The notes beneath the pieces were generated by a model, which saw nothing but the letters and a program-made list of their open reading frames with translations, did not search any database and had not been told where the DNA came from. From an uncultured Angelakisella sp. (GTDB lineage: Bacteria; Bacillota; Clostridia; Oscillospirales; Ruminococcaceae): a stretch of 38,817 nt of DNA. Position 1 is the stretch's first letter, and every line of letters starts with the position of its first letter. Of this stretch, positions 7,895 through 14,624 are shown piece after piece. The position numbers were made by a program, and so were the translations under genes. Where the stretch lies: NCBI GenBank assembly GCA_910585535.1, contig CAJUFK010000019.1, positions 1 to 38,817 of the forward strand, read 5' to 3'.

Positions 7895-8020
7895 ATGATC
7901 GATATGACCGCTTTTCTCGAGACCCTGCCCATTATGGGCAAAGGGATGGCCGGCATCTTTATTGTGATGGCGGTGATTCTGCTGGGCATCAAGACGCTGG
8001 GAAAGGTCTTTCCGGAATAA
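7895..8020 (+). CDS. OadG-related small membrane subunit
   Basis: This 41-residue protein (MIDMTAFLETLPIMGKGMAG...) has a short amphipathic start, one membrane helix (about 19-35) and a basic end, the pattern of gamma-chain-like OadG-related small subunits. AAGGAGG (7881-7887) overlaps the stop codon of the upstream OadB-like gene, so the two are co-translated. It presumably stabilises or assembles the beta-like subunit. It lacks the long C-terminal zinc-binding tail of full OadG. Because of its size it is easily missed by gene finders. Confidence 0.8.
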   Translation: MIDMTAFLETLPIMGKGMAGIFIVMAVILLGIKTLGKVFPE

Positions 8021-8059
8021 CCGCCCACCCCCTTCCCTTTTTCCCAAAACTGTGCTAAA

Positions 8060-8226
8060 CTAAGAACCGGTATTCCTAACCGAAGGATGCCGGATGGACG
8101 AGGTTATTTCCCGTCAGACAAGGAGATTTTCCGCAGCCATACTGACGTATGGCAAGGGAAACCGACGCAGTATGGCAGGAAAAAGACCGCCCAGACGGTG
8201 TGCAGCGGTTGTGAATGCCGGTTCTC
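8060..8226 (+). repeat. 165-bp structured element, copy 1
   Basis: This copy begins CTAAGAACCGGTATTC and ends GAATGCCGGTTCT; the ends pair over 12 of 13 positions, plus a G-T wobble. A central hairpin GCCATAC-TGAC-GTATGGC (8136-8153) and a nearby repeat of GTATGGC (8170-8176) are conserved. The second copy (17434-17600) is about 90% identical by eye. The element fills most of the gap between the OadG-like gene and queT. A 1-base gain and a 1-base loss in the interior argue against a coding function. Confidence 0.85.
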
Positions 8227-8411
8227 AGAAACGCTCCCTTCCCCGCCTGGAAAAGCTGCCGGAAGTTCCCCGCCCTGTGCAGCTTCATCCCGGTTTGTCC
8301 GGGCAGGGTGCGCCAGCGGGCCTTGCCGGTCCGCCGTCAGTCGAAAATTCCTGACGTTAAACAAATCTAGGGGCCGGGGAATCCCCAGGCCCTACGAAAG
8401 GAAAAATGAAT
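8227..8411 (+). promoter_or_regulatory. queT leader with hairpins
   Basis: The 185 bases before queT have a CGTCAG...CTGACG hairpin (8334-8356) and a strong GGGCC-GGGG...CCCC-GGCCC hairpin (about 8371-8392) just before the ribosome binding site AAAGGA. queT genes are often controlled by preQ1 riboswitches, but I cannot match this leader to the class I or II consensus. It may be another class or an unrelated translational control hairpin. Confidence 0.35.
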
Positions 8412-8936
8412 ATGGAAAATCGCAAGCTGAAACGGCTGGTGGTCAGCGCCCTGCTGGCCGCCGTCTACTGTGTGCTGGCCCTGGCCCTGCCCATGGCTTC
8501 CTTCGGTCCGGTGCAGTTCCGGGTATCGGAGGCCCTGACCGTCCTGCCGGTGTTCTCGCCAGGGGCGGCCATTGGGGTCACTTTGGGGTGTTTTCTCACC
8601 AACTGCGCCGGGGTGCTGATGGGGGTCACCTTTCCCCAGGACATTCTTTTCGGCACCTTTGCCACCCTGGTGGGCTGTGTTTTCACCTGGCTGTTCCGGG
8701 GGGTGCGGATCAAGGGCCTGCCGGTCCTTTCCGCCCTGGCCCCTGTGGTCTGCAACACGGTTATCATCGGGTGGGAGATCAACGCCTTCTTTCTGGATAC
8801 CCCCTCCCTGGTGGGCTTTGTCACCTCCGCCTTGGGGGTTGGCCTGGGGGAACTGGCGGCCTGCTGCGGCCTGGGGCTGCTCTTGGTGGTCCTTTTGGAG
8901 CGGACCGGACTGGACAAGCACTTCCGGGAACTGTAG
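8412..8936 (+). CDS. queT: QueT-type queuosine-precursor transporter
   Basis: This protein of 174 residues has about five to six membrane helices. It carries the QueT family signature FGPVQFRVSEALTVLPVF, followed by AAIGVTLGCFLTN, and ends in a short basic/acidic tail. QueT proteins are membrane components that work with an ECF energising module to import queuosine precursors for tRNA modification. I prefer ATG 8412 because AAAGGA (8397-8402) is 9 bases upstream; ATG 8406 is only 3 bases from it. No ECF ATPases are present in this window, so a shared module elsewhere is needed. Confidence 0.85.
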   Translation: MENRKLKRLVVSALLAAVYCVLALALPMASFGPVQFRVSEALTVLPVFSPGAAIGVTLGCFLTNCAGVLMGVTFPQDILFGTFATLVGCVFTWLFRGVRIKGLPVLSALAPVVCNTVIIGWEINAFFLDTPSLVGFVTSALGVGLGELAACCGLGLLLVVLLERTGLDKHFREL

Positions 8937-8987
8937 CGGAACCTCCTCTGCCGGGTCCGGCTGCGATTTTACAAAGGAGTGTTTTCC

Positions 8988-9302
8988 ATGATTATCGCAG
9001 TTCCTTACCAAAACGGAGAGATTTTTCAGCATTTCGGACACACAGAGGCCTTTAAGCTCTACGGCGTCCAGGACGGGGCCGTTGTCACCACCCAGATTGC
9101 GGAGACCGGCGGCAGCGGCCACGGGGCCCGGACAGCTTTGGCACAGGCGGGGATCCGCCTCTATCCCGGGGTTACCGGGGAGGCGGACAAGGCGGCGGAG
9201 GCCCTTCTGGCGGGGAAACTGGCCTACGACCCTGAAACCACCTGCGCCCACCACGACCACGGCGAAGGCCACAGCTGCGGGGAGCATTCCTGCGGCCACT
9301 GA
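8988..9302 (+). CDS. NifX/NifB-family (dinitrogenase cofactor-type) protein, shortened
   Basis: This 104-residue protein starts MIIAVPYQNGEIFQHFGHTE, the characteristic first strand and HFG loop of the NifX/NifB/VnfX domain, continues through GSGHGARTALAQAGI and GVTGEADKAAEALLAG, and ends in a His/Cys-rich tail (HHDHGEGHSCGEHSCGH) likely to bind metal. Compared with relatives as I know them, about 20 residues normally found between GSGHGA and the ALAEAGI helix (the central LICGGIGGGA strand) are missing, so the fold may be compromised. AAAGGAG precedes the ATG, and a terminator follows. Confidence 0.8.
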   Translation: MIIAVPYQNGEIFQHFGHTEAFKLYGVQDGAVVTTQIAETGGSGHGARTALAQAGIRLYPGVTGEADKAAEALLAGKLAYDPETTCAHHDHGEGHSCGEHSCGH

Positions 9303-9320
9303 CGGCCCTTTGCCCCAAAG

Positions 9321-9349
9321 AAAAAAGAGCCCCAATGGGCTCTTTTTTT
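9321..9349 (+). terminator. Terminator after the NifX-like gene
   Basis: A-rich bases, then GAGCCC-CAAT-GGGCTC (9327-9342), then seven T residues. It is symmetrical enough to act on both strands. Confidence 0.9.
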
Positions 9350-9596
9350 CTACAGCCGCAGCGGGGATGTCCTCGGGGAGAGCCAAAGCAATTCGGTAAG
9401 AAACAGAATCGGTCCTCGCAGCTCTCCTTATGGGGATTGCGGCAAAAGCCAAGATGTCCAGCATCGGCCGAAGACAGAAGCGAATCTGCTTTGCCGTCTC
9501 CCGCCTGCCGTGCGGCGGCCCTATAGGGAACTGCGAAGCCTCACAAAGAATCAGTCAGAAAAAGAGCCGCCAGAGGATAGAAGGCTGCCAGGCACA
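9350..9596. other. Gap with no recognisable feature
   Basis: These roughly 250 bases lie between the terminators of two converging transcription units. I find no gene, RNA or clear repeat in them. Confidence 0.4.
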
Positions 9597-9632
9597 AAAG
9601 CAGAGCCCCGGCTGGGCCGGGGCTCTGCTTTT
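9597..9632 (-). terminator. rplL terminator
   Basis: AAAAGCAGAGCCCCGG (9597-9612) and CCGGGGCTCTGCTTTT (9617-9632) form a perfect 16-bp stem around CTGG. The A/T flanks let it work in both directions between converging transcription units. Confidence 0.9.
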
Positions 9633-9691
9633 GGTGCGAGCGGTTTCCCGCTGGCAAGCTTTTTCGTTTCTTTGGGACAACAGGCGGATCC

Positions 9692-10066
9692 TTACTTCAG
9701 CTCCACCTTGGCGCCGGCTTCCTCCAGCTTCTTCTTCAGTTCCTCGGCGTCGGCGGTGGCGACAGCCTCCTTGACGGTCTTGGGGGCGTTGTCTACCAGC
9801 TCCTTGGCTTCCTTCAGGCCCAGGCCGGTGATCTCCTTCACCAGCTTGATAACGGGCATCTTGGAAGCGCCGGCATCCACCAGGACCACATCAAACTCGG
9901 TCTTGGCATCGGGGGCGGGGCCGGCAGTGGCGGGGCCGGCAACCATGACGGGGGCGGCGGCGGAAACGCCAAACTCCTCCTCGATGGCCTTGACCAGCTC
10001 GGACAGTTCCATAACGGTTAGGGTCTTAACTTCTTCAACAATGTTGGTGATCTTCTCAGAAGCCAT
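9692..10066 (-). CDS. rplL: 50S ribosomal protein L7/L12
   Basis: This 124-residue protein has the L12 dimerisation helices (about 1-35), an Ala/Pro-rich hinge (about 36-55) and the globular factor-binding domain with KMPVIKLVKEITGLGLKEAKELV. Dimers form the ribosomal stalk that recruits translation GTPases. The ATG follows AGGAGG (complement at 10075-10080) by 8 bases, and the gene lies 33 bases after rplJ in the same transcript. Confidence 0.97.
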   Translation of the reverse strand: MASEKITNIVEEVKTLTVMELSELVKAIEEEFGVSAAAPVMVAGPATAGPAPDAKTEFDVVLVDAGASKMPVIKLVKEITGLGLKEAKELVDNAPKTVKEAVATADAEELKKKLEEAGAKVELK

Positions 10067-10099
10067 TGTAGTTACCTCCTATAAATCGGTTTTGTTCAG

Positions 10100-10633
10100 T
10101 TACGCAGGATCGGCGGCAGGGGCCTCGGGGGCGCCTTCGGCGGACTTCTCCGCCACGGCGTTGAGGGCCACGGCCAGGCCGCGGATGTTGCCGTTCAGGG
10201 CCATGCACAGCATGGTGAGCAGCTCGGTCTTGCCGGGCAGCTTGGCCACCCGCTCCACACCGGCGGCGTCCAGCAGCTCCTTCTCCATAAAGCCAGCTTT
10301 GATGGTGAAGGTCCCCTTGGAATCGTCGGCGAATTTCTGGAGGATCTTCGCGGCGGCGATGGGGTCCTCCTCGGACAGGGCAAAGGCAGTGGTGCCGGTC
10401 ATGGACTCGGCCAGTCCGCCAAAGCCGGTGGCCTCGGCGGCGCGGCGCATGATGTTGTTCTTGATAACGGCATAGTGTACCCCGGCCTCCCGAAGCTCCT
10501 TACGAAGCTTGGTATCGTCGGCAACGGTGATGCCCCGGTAGTCCACCAGGACGCCGGCCACAGACTTTTCAATGCGGGCCTTAAGGGCGTCCACCTGCTC
10601 CTGCTTTGCCTGGATGATGTTCTTGTTAGCCAA
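10100..10633 (-). CDS. rplJ: 50S ribosomal protein L10
   Basis: This 177-residue protein opens MANKNIIQAKQEQVDALKAR, with the rRNA-binding YRGITVADDTKLRKELREAG region, and ends in an Ala-rich tail whose helix carries L7/L12 dimers. The start is TTG, preceded by GGGAGGTG at 8 bases, so expression may be deliberately limited relative to rplL. An L10 leader and a terminator precede it, the standard arrangement for feedback by the L10-L12 complex. Confidence 0.97.
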   Translation of the reverse strand: MANKNIIQAKQEQVDALKARIEKSVAGVLVDYRGITVADDTKLRKELREAGVHYAVIKNNIMRRAAEATGFGGLAESMTGTTAFALSEEDPIAAAKILQKFADDSKGTFTIKAGFMEKELLDAAGVERVAKLPGKTELLTMLCMALNGNIRGLAVALNAVAEKSAEGAPEAPAADPA

Positions 10634-10664
10634 AATCGTTCACCTCCCGGATGAAAATAGAGAA

Positions 10665-10701
10665 ACAAAAAAGCTCTTTCCAACGCACCCGTGGAAAGAG
10701 C
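10665..10701 (-). terminator. Attenuator terminator before rplJ
   Basis: On the minus strand GCTCTTTCCA and TGGAAAGAGC form a 10-bp stem (arms 10692-10701 and 10673-10682) followed by six T residues. It lies between the L10 leader and the rplJ start, so readthrough can be controlled. Confidence 0.88.
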
Positions 10702-10714
10702 GAAGATCCCGTAT

Positions 10715-10835
10715 CCCGTCCCCCAAAGGGGAGAGGTTCCCGTATCCCTACACTTCAATTCCTCGGCAGGCGGTTGGCACCATTATGCCCTCCCCAGGGG
10801 AAAGGGCACCTGCTGTCTTTGGTATCGAACAGCTT
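10715..10835 (-). ncRNA. L10 ribosomal leader
   Basis: The transcript between the promoter and the attenuator holds a GGTGCCCT...AGGGCA...GGTGCC structure and the CCTGCCGAGG kink-turn-like motif (complement of 10769-10778) that marks L10 leaders. In Firmicutes this RNA binds the L10(L12)4 complex and lowers rplJL expression. The boundaries are approximate. Confidence 0.82.
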
Positions 10836-10839
10836 TTTA

Positions 10840-10868
10840 ATTATAAGGGATGCCGGACGGCTTGTCAA
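10840..10868 (-). promoter_or_regulatory. rplJL promoter
   Basis: On the minus strand, TTGACA (complement of 10863-10868), 17 bases, then TATAAT (complement of 10840-10845). Both boxes match consensus. The -35 box overlaps the stop codon of the upstream EamA-type gene. Confidence 0.9.
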
Positions 10869-11830
10869 GGGGTCCCGCCGGGATTTTTTTCGATTTCTTC
10901 CGGCGGATGAGGGAAGCCCTGGGCGGACATGAGAAGATTCAGAGCCTCCTGGGAATCCGGGGAGACCTCCGGCTTGGCCGCCGCCAGCAGCCCCGCCGCC
11001 CCCAGGATGATAACGCTTCCCAGCAGTTTTTGGAGGGTGAAGCTTTCCGAAAGCCAGACCGCCCCGGCGATGGCGCAGCTCACCGGCTCAAAGAGGCTGA
11101 ATACCGCCGCTGTGGTGGCGCTGAGGTACCGCACCCCGATTTGGAGGAGAAGGACCGCCAGAAAGGAGGATCCCACCGCCACCAAGAAGGTGTAGAAGAA
11201 CGCCTTGGGGGGCAGGCGGTAGACGATCTGCCCCAGTGGAAGGTCGGCCAGAAGCATCCCCACCACCACCGCCCCTGCGGTGTAGAAGGTTACCAGAAAG
11301 GGATCCATCCGCCGCAGGCAGGTCTTGTCGGCAGCCACCATAAAGATGGCGTAGGTCACCCCGGAGCCCAGAGCCAACGCAGTGCCCAGCAGGGCGTTGC
11401 TGCCGTTGCTCCGCTCCAGGAAGAGGACCACCCCGGCGCAGGCCAGGCAGAGGGCGATGATCTTCCCCCGGCTCAGACGGTCCTGGAAGAAGACCCGGCA
11501 GAGGATGGCCACGAAAACCGGGTACATAAAGTGCAGCACCGTAGCGGTGCCCACCCCTACGTACAGGTAGGCGATGTTGAGCATCAGGGTGGTGGCGCCC
11601 CGGCAGAAAAGCCCCACCAGGAAGAGGGTGAGAAGCTCCCTCTTGGTCACCCGGAGGGAGACCCGCCGGAGAAGAAGGGCCGCAAGGAGAAGGGGAAGGA
11701 CCATAACCTCCCGGTAGAGGGTGAGGGTCATGGCGTTGCTCCCCAGCTGGTAGCTTTGGGTGGAAAGGACCGGGCAGATCCCGAAGAGGAGAGCGGAGAG
11801 GATGGTAAAGAGGATGCCTTTTGCTTTCAT
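10865..11830 (-). CDS. EamA/DMT-family transporter
   Basis: This 321-residue protein has about ten hydrophobic helices in two repeats of the EamA drug/metabolite type; motifs include an ALLFGICPVLS start, LHFMYPVFVAIL before a basic loop in the first half, and LSATTAAVFSLFEPVSCAIAGAVWLSE in the second. EamA proteins export or import small metabolites such as amino acids; the substrate cannot be deduced. ATG 11830 is chosen, though only a weak GAAAG site precedes it; GTG 11839 would add three residues. It has its own promoter and lies upstream of rplJL on the same strand. Confidence 0.85.
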   Translation of the reverse strand: MKAKGILFTILSALLFGICPVLSTQSYQLGSNAMTLTLYREVMVLPLLLAALLLRRVSLRVTKRELLTLFLVGLFCRGATTLMLNIAYLYVGVGTATVLHFMYPVFVAILCRVFFQDRLSRGKIIALCLACAGVVLFLERSNGSNALLGTALALGSGVTYAIFMVAADKTCLRRMDPFLVTFYTAGAVVVGMLLADLPLGQIVYRLPPKAFFYTFLVAVGSSFLAVLLLQIGVRYLSATTAAVFSLFEPVSCAIAGAVWLSESFTLQKLLGSVIILGAAGLLAAAKPEVSPDSQEALNLLMSAQGFPHPPEEIEKNPGGTP

Positions 11831-11884
11831 AAACTGCACTTTCTATCAGGAGGTTTGGGGAAGAACGCCCCAGGGACAAGGGCT

Positions 11885-11913
11885 ATTATAGACCTTTTTC
11901 CCGAATTTCACAA
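11885..11913 (-). promoter_or_regulatory. Promoter of the EamA gene
   Basis: TTGTGA (complement of 11908-11913), a 17-base spacer and TATAAT (complement of 11885-11890) stand 55 bases before the ATG. Confidence 0.75.
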
Positions 11914-11972
11914 GGGGGGAAGAAAAAGCGGCTGTCGGATAGGACAACCGCAAAGATTCGGCAGAGGATATT

Positions 11973-12615
11973 TCAGAGGGCCTCCGGTTGTGTCAGAGAT
12001 AACTTCGGGGAAAGCAGCTCCTTTATTGTGGAGGGCAGTTTTTTGCCTGGTTCGGAAAAGGTTATGGTGTCATATTGATCCATGGAGGCGTCTTTGGCAA
12101 GAATAAAATCCACAAATTCTGCGGACTTGCTCTTTTCGATGCTTTTATCCTTTACACGCAGGGTTCTTGGGAGAAACCAGCCGTTAATTTTGTTCCCTGC
12201 ATGATCGGAGTTTTCCATTAGGCCAATGGTAAAATCCAGGTTGGTAACGCCAATTTTATAAGTCAGGGTCATTGTCTGCATATCTTTTGTGACACAGACA
12301 AGGCTATTTGTAAGCGCCGGAAGAAGCAACAAGCAGGGCAGTTTTTTTTGCACTGTAGTAAGGATGCCTCTGGTCAAAATAGATTTGATCTGTGGTCAGT
12401 ATGGACTTCTTGGCCTTTTCGTAAAAATCCTGTGCGCTTAATGTTGAACCAACACCGGTTAAATGCAGGAAACATTTTGTCTGAAAAACGACCTCAAAAA
12501 AGGTATCTCCGATGACATACAGAAAAACTTTACCGGCAGGTTTGTTTTGGTATACATGAGAAGCCTGGATGATCTGCGTTCTAATTGCCAGCTTATTGCT
12601 CTTTTTTGTCCCCAT
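11973..12615 (-). pseudogene. PBECR4-domain protein, broken by a single-base frameshift
   Basis: Two overlapping minus-strand frames together encode one protein of about 210 residues. The first part, MGTKKSNKLAIRTQIIQASH through FDQRHPYYSAKK, and the second, KLPCLLLLPALTNSLVCVTK through SIEKSKSAEFVDFILAKDAS, join at an A8 run (T8 on the plus strand, 12342-12349). Seven A residues would restore one frame. As I recall it, the joined sequence matches the PBECR4 family (phage Barnase-EndoU-ColicinE5/D-RelE-like nuclease fold). The start has GAAAGAGG 8 bases upstream. Function is unknown, possibly an RNA-cleaving toxin. The break could be real, phase-variable or a sequencing error. Confidence 0.78.
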
Positions 12616-12642
12616 GCTGTAACCTCTTTCGACGTCTGCTGC

Positions 12643-12680
12643 GAAAAGAAAAGGAGGAGTGAAACAAAACACTCCTCCTT
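12643..12680 (-). terminator. Terminator between the leader RNA and the PBECR4 gene
   Basis: AAGGAGGAGTG (12651-12661) and CACTCCTCCTT (12670-12680) form a perfect 11-bp stem. On the minus strand it is followed by TTTTCTTTT. It stands about 35 bases before the PBECR4 start, so most transcripts from the promoter at 12910 would end here. Confidence 0.88.
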
Positions 12681-12904
12681 AACCGCTTTGCTAGAGAGTT
12701 TTCTGCTGGTTGTCAGCCGCGGCGTCCAGTTAAAACGCCAAAATGGCGTGGGTATCGTTAAGTCCCCCACATGGACTACAGCGGTTCTCCCCACTGCGGG
12801 GCGCGGCGTCCAATAAAGACGCCAGTCGTTATGGGAGTTTATCCTGTCCCATATCCAGCACAACTTTTTACGGTGCCCTCACACCGGAAGCATTGCTGCT
12901 TCTA
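12643..12904 (-). ncRNA. Putative structured RNA with two repeated hairpin modules
   Basis: A consensus promoter reads into about 255 bases without a gene. In the RNA sense there are a GAAGCA-GCAA-TGCTTC hairpin with a GNRA loop, a CGGTG...CACCG hairpin, and two modules 84 bases apart. Module 1 has GGCGTCTTTATTGGACGCC, then CGCG, then CCCC-GCAGT-GGGG, then AGAAC. Module 2 has GGCGTTTTAACTGGACGCC, then CGCG, then GCTG-ACAAC-CAGC, then AGAAAAC. The first hairpins are 19/22 identical over CGCG-extended repeats, while the second hairpin keeps its shape with entirely different bases. This may be a stand-alone small RNA or an RNA antitoxin for the downstream gene. Confidence 0.6.
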
Positions 12905-12909
12905 TTACT

Positions 12910-12938
12910 AGTATAGGCAAAATAGCATCTGATGTCAA
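12910..12938 (-). promoter_or_regulatory. Strong promoter of the structured RNA/PBECR4 locus
   Basis: TTGACA (complement of 12933-12938), 17 bases, then TATACT (complement of 12910-12915). The predicted start is near 12903. Confidence 0.88.
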
Positions 12939-12992
12939 CAGGAAACTTCCGGGAACATAAAAAGCTGTTCGCCAAATAAAAGAAGGCCCTAA

Positions 12993-13030
12993 GCAAAAAA
13001 ACAAACGCCGTGGTGGAGACACGGCGCTTG
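12993..13030 (-). terminator. Terminator of the surface-protein gene
   Basis: On the minus strand CAAGCGCCGTG and CACGGCGTTTG form an 11-bp stem with one G-T pair (arms 13020-13030 and 13002-13012), followed by a seven-T run. It lies about 70 bases after the surface-protein stop. Confidence 0.88.
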
Positions 13031-13098
13031 TCACTTTATGGAAGAAACCGCACACACATGAAAAGCGGGATCTTCTTGGGGTCAGGTTTCGCTTTGGC

Positions 13099-14139
13099 TT
13101 ATTTCTTCAGGGAAACAGCGGCGGCGGAAACCAGGGCCACGGCGGCCAGGGCGGTGGCGATGCCGACAACGTCGTTAGCGCCGGTGTCGGGGTTGTTGGT
13201 GCTGGCATCAGCAGCAGCAACGTTCAGCTTCTTGTCAGAGAAGACATAGCCGCCCAGGGTGCGGGTCTTGAGGATGAAGCAGCCCTCGTCGTCATCCCAC
13301 TTGGCGTTGATGTTGGTCAGCTTGCCGTCCTTCATGCCGTACACAAAGGTGTCCTCTTCCTTGTAGAAGCGAACGGTGGCAGTGGCATTGAAGGTGGGGG
13401 TGCCCTTGAAGTTCAGGAAAGTGATGTCGGCGTCAGCGTCGGCATAAGCTTTCAGAACGTCGTCGTTGGCGTCGGTCTCGTTGTAGAGGTACAGCTCGTC
13501 ATCCTCATAGACGCGGACTTCCACCTCAACATCGGAATCCTCAGCGGTGAACTCCATGGTGCCGTACTTGGCCTTGGTGCCGTCAGGAGCAGTACCAGCC
13601 TGGACCTGATAAAGAGTGTTCTTGGCAAAGGTGGTGGGGACGTCTACATCATCGGTATCGTTGATGGTGATAAGCGCCTTGTCCAGGCCATAGTTGACAA
13701 CATAGTTGATGCGGACATCGATGTCAGCGGGCTTGGAGCTCTTGCCGGACTTCTTGCCCTTCAGGGTAAAGGTCATGTTGAGGGTCTTGGCCTTGGTGCT
13801 GGTGTAGTCCTGCTTCAGCTTGATCTCAACGCGGTCTTCCTTGTCGTTGAACTTAACGGACTCAACCAGATTCTTGCCATCGTCATACTTGATAGCGCTG
13901 ATGCTGTAGTTGCTGCTGTTGATGTCCTTAATCAGCTTCTGGGAACCGGTGGGGGTAAAGCTGTAGGTGCCGCTGTCAACAAAGATGATGCCCCGGGCAT
14001 CAATCTTGATTTTGTCGCCAGGCTGCTTCTGGCCGGGAGTGCCAGGAGTGCCCTTGTCGTCGGGGTTATAAACCTCGGCAGCGAAAGCCACGGTAGCCAG
14101 CATCATGACAGCCAGCACAAGTGCGAGAACTTTCTTCAT
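13099..14139 (-). CDS. Secreted surface protein with NPDTG sorting-like tail
   Basis: This 346-residue protein has a signal peptide (MKKVLALVLAVMMLATVAFA, 1-20), a Pro/Gly linker, a long acidic beta-rich region (about 45-300) and a C-terminus of NPDTG (316-320), a hydrophobic helix and a final KK. That layout resembles sortase-anchored proteins, with NPDTG in place of LPXTG. MKK at 14139 is the start because GGAGG lies 8 bases before it; an ATG at 14154 is the site itself. No enzymatic motif is visible. The low GC of its flanks and a divergent regulator suggest an accessory surface determinant, function unknown. Confidence 0.78.
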   Translation of the reverse strand: MKKVLALVLAVMMLATVAFAAEVYNPDDKGTPGTPGQKQPGDKIKIDARGIIFVDSGTYSFTPTGSQKLIKDINSSNYSISAIKYDDGKNLVESVKFNDKEDRVEIKLKQDYTSTKAKTLNMTFTLKGKKSGKSSKPADIDVRINYVVNYGLDKALITINDTDDVDVPTTFAKNTLYQVQAGTAPDGTKAKYGTMEFTAEDSDVEVEVRVYEDDELYLYNETDANDDVLKAYADADADITFLNFKGTPTFNATATVRFYKEEDTFVYGMKDGKLTNINAKWDDDEGCFILKTRTLGGYVFSDKKLNVAAADASTNNPDTGANDVVGIATALAAVALVSAAAVSLKK

Positions 14140-14624
14140 TGTGTTTTCCTCCATGTAAAATTTTAATCTTTTCGGCTCCAGGGCTCTCCACTTCCCTTTT
14201 GCCTGGCTCCATGATATTACAAATTGAAACTTATTTGGTTAAGCCCAAAAGAATATTTCCAGGATAAAATACGTCTGAAAGCATGAAAAATTGCGGATTT
14301 ATATTATTATTAAGAAAAAAAACAAGCAGAAACAACCACTTCGATTATTTAGAAAAATCAAAAATATGCTGTAAATATTACAAATTGTAATAAAACAAAC
14401 GACAGAATCCGAAAAATATTCGGATAACTGTACAAACTGCCGCTTATATGTCGTTTATCTTTTTGTGTTACTTTTTGCACAACGAAAGCGCAATTTTGTT
14501 AGTGACAAGGAAGCTACAATTTTGTGTCATCTCGCTTTTCTTTAAGAGTTATTCATAATTCTCTGGCACAATATAGGGGAACGAGTTCGGACGACATCTT
14601 GATAAAGGAGGACAACCAAGGAAA
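14140..14624. promoter_or_regulatory. AT-rich divergent regulatory gap
   Basis: This 485-base gap is far more AT-rich than its surroundings. It contains ATATTACAAATTG twice (14214-14226 and 14375-14387). The second copy extends into the near-perfect palindrome ATTACAA-A-TTGTAAT (14377-14391). It also has a CCGAA-AAATA-TTCGG hairpin and two CAATTTTGT motifs (around 14491 and 14517). I could not choose clear promoters. The repeats are candidate binding sites for the divergent regulator. Confidence 0.5.

Noticed and set aside
8227..8411. preQ1 class I riboswitch before queT
   Set aside because: No A-rich pseudoknot tail with the class I consensus could be found; kept only as an uncharacterised leader.
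8087..9055. A 322-residue plus-strand frame starting in the 165-bp element and crossing queT
   Set aside because: It is out of frame with the clear QueT protein; its element part is frameshifted between the two copies of the repeat, so it is not conserved as protein.
12342..12349. Programmed -1 ribosomal frameshift at the A8 run
   Set aside because: A -1 slip leads to the wrong frame; restoring the protein needs a +1 shift or one base fewer, which is not typical of A-run slippage signals.
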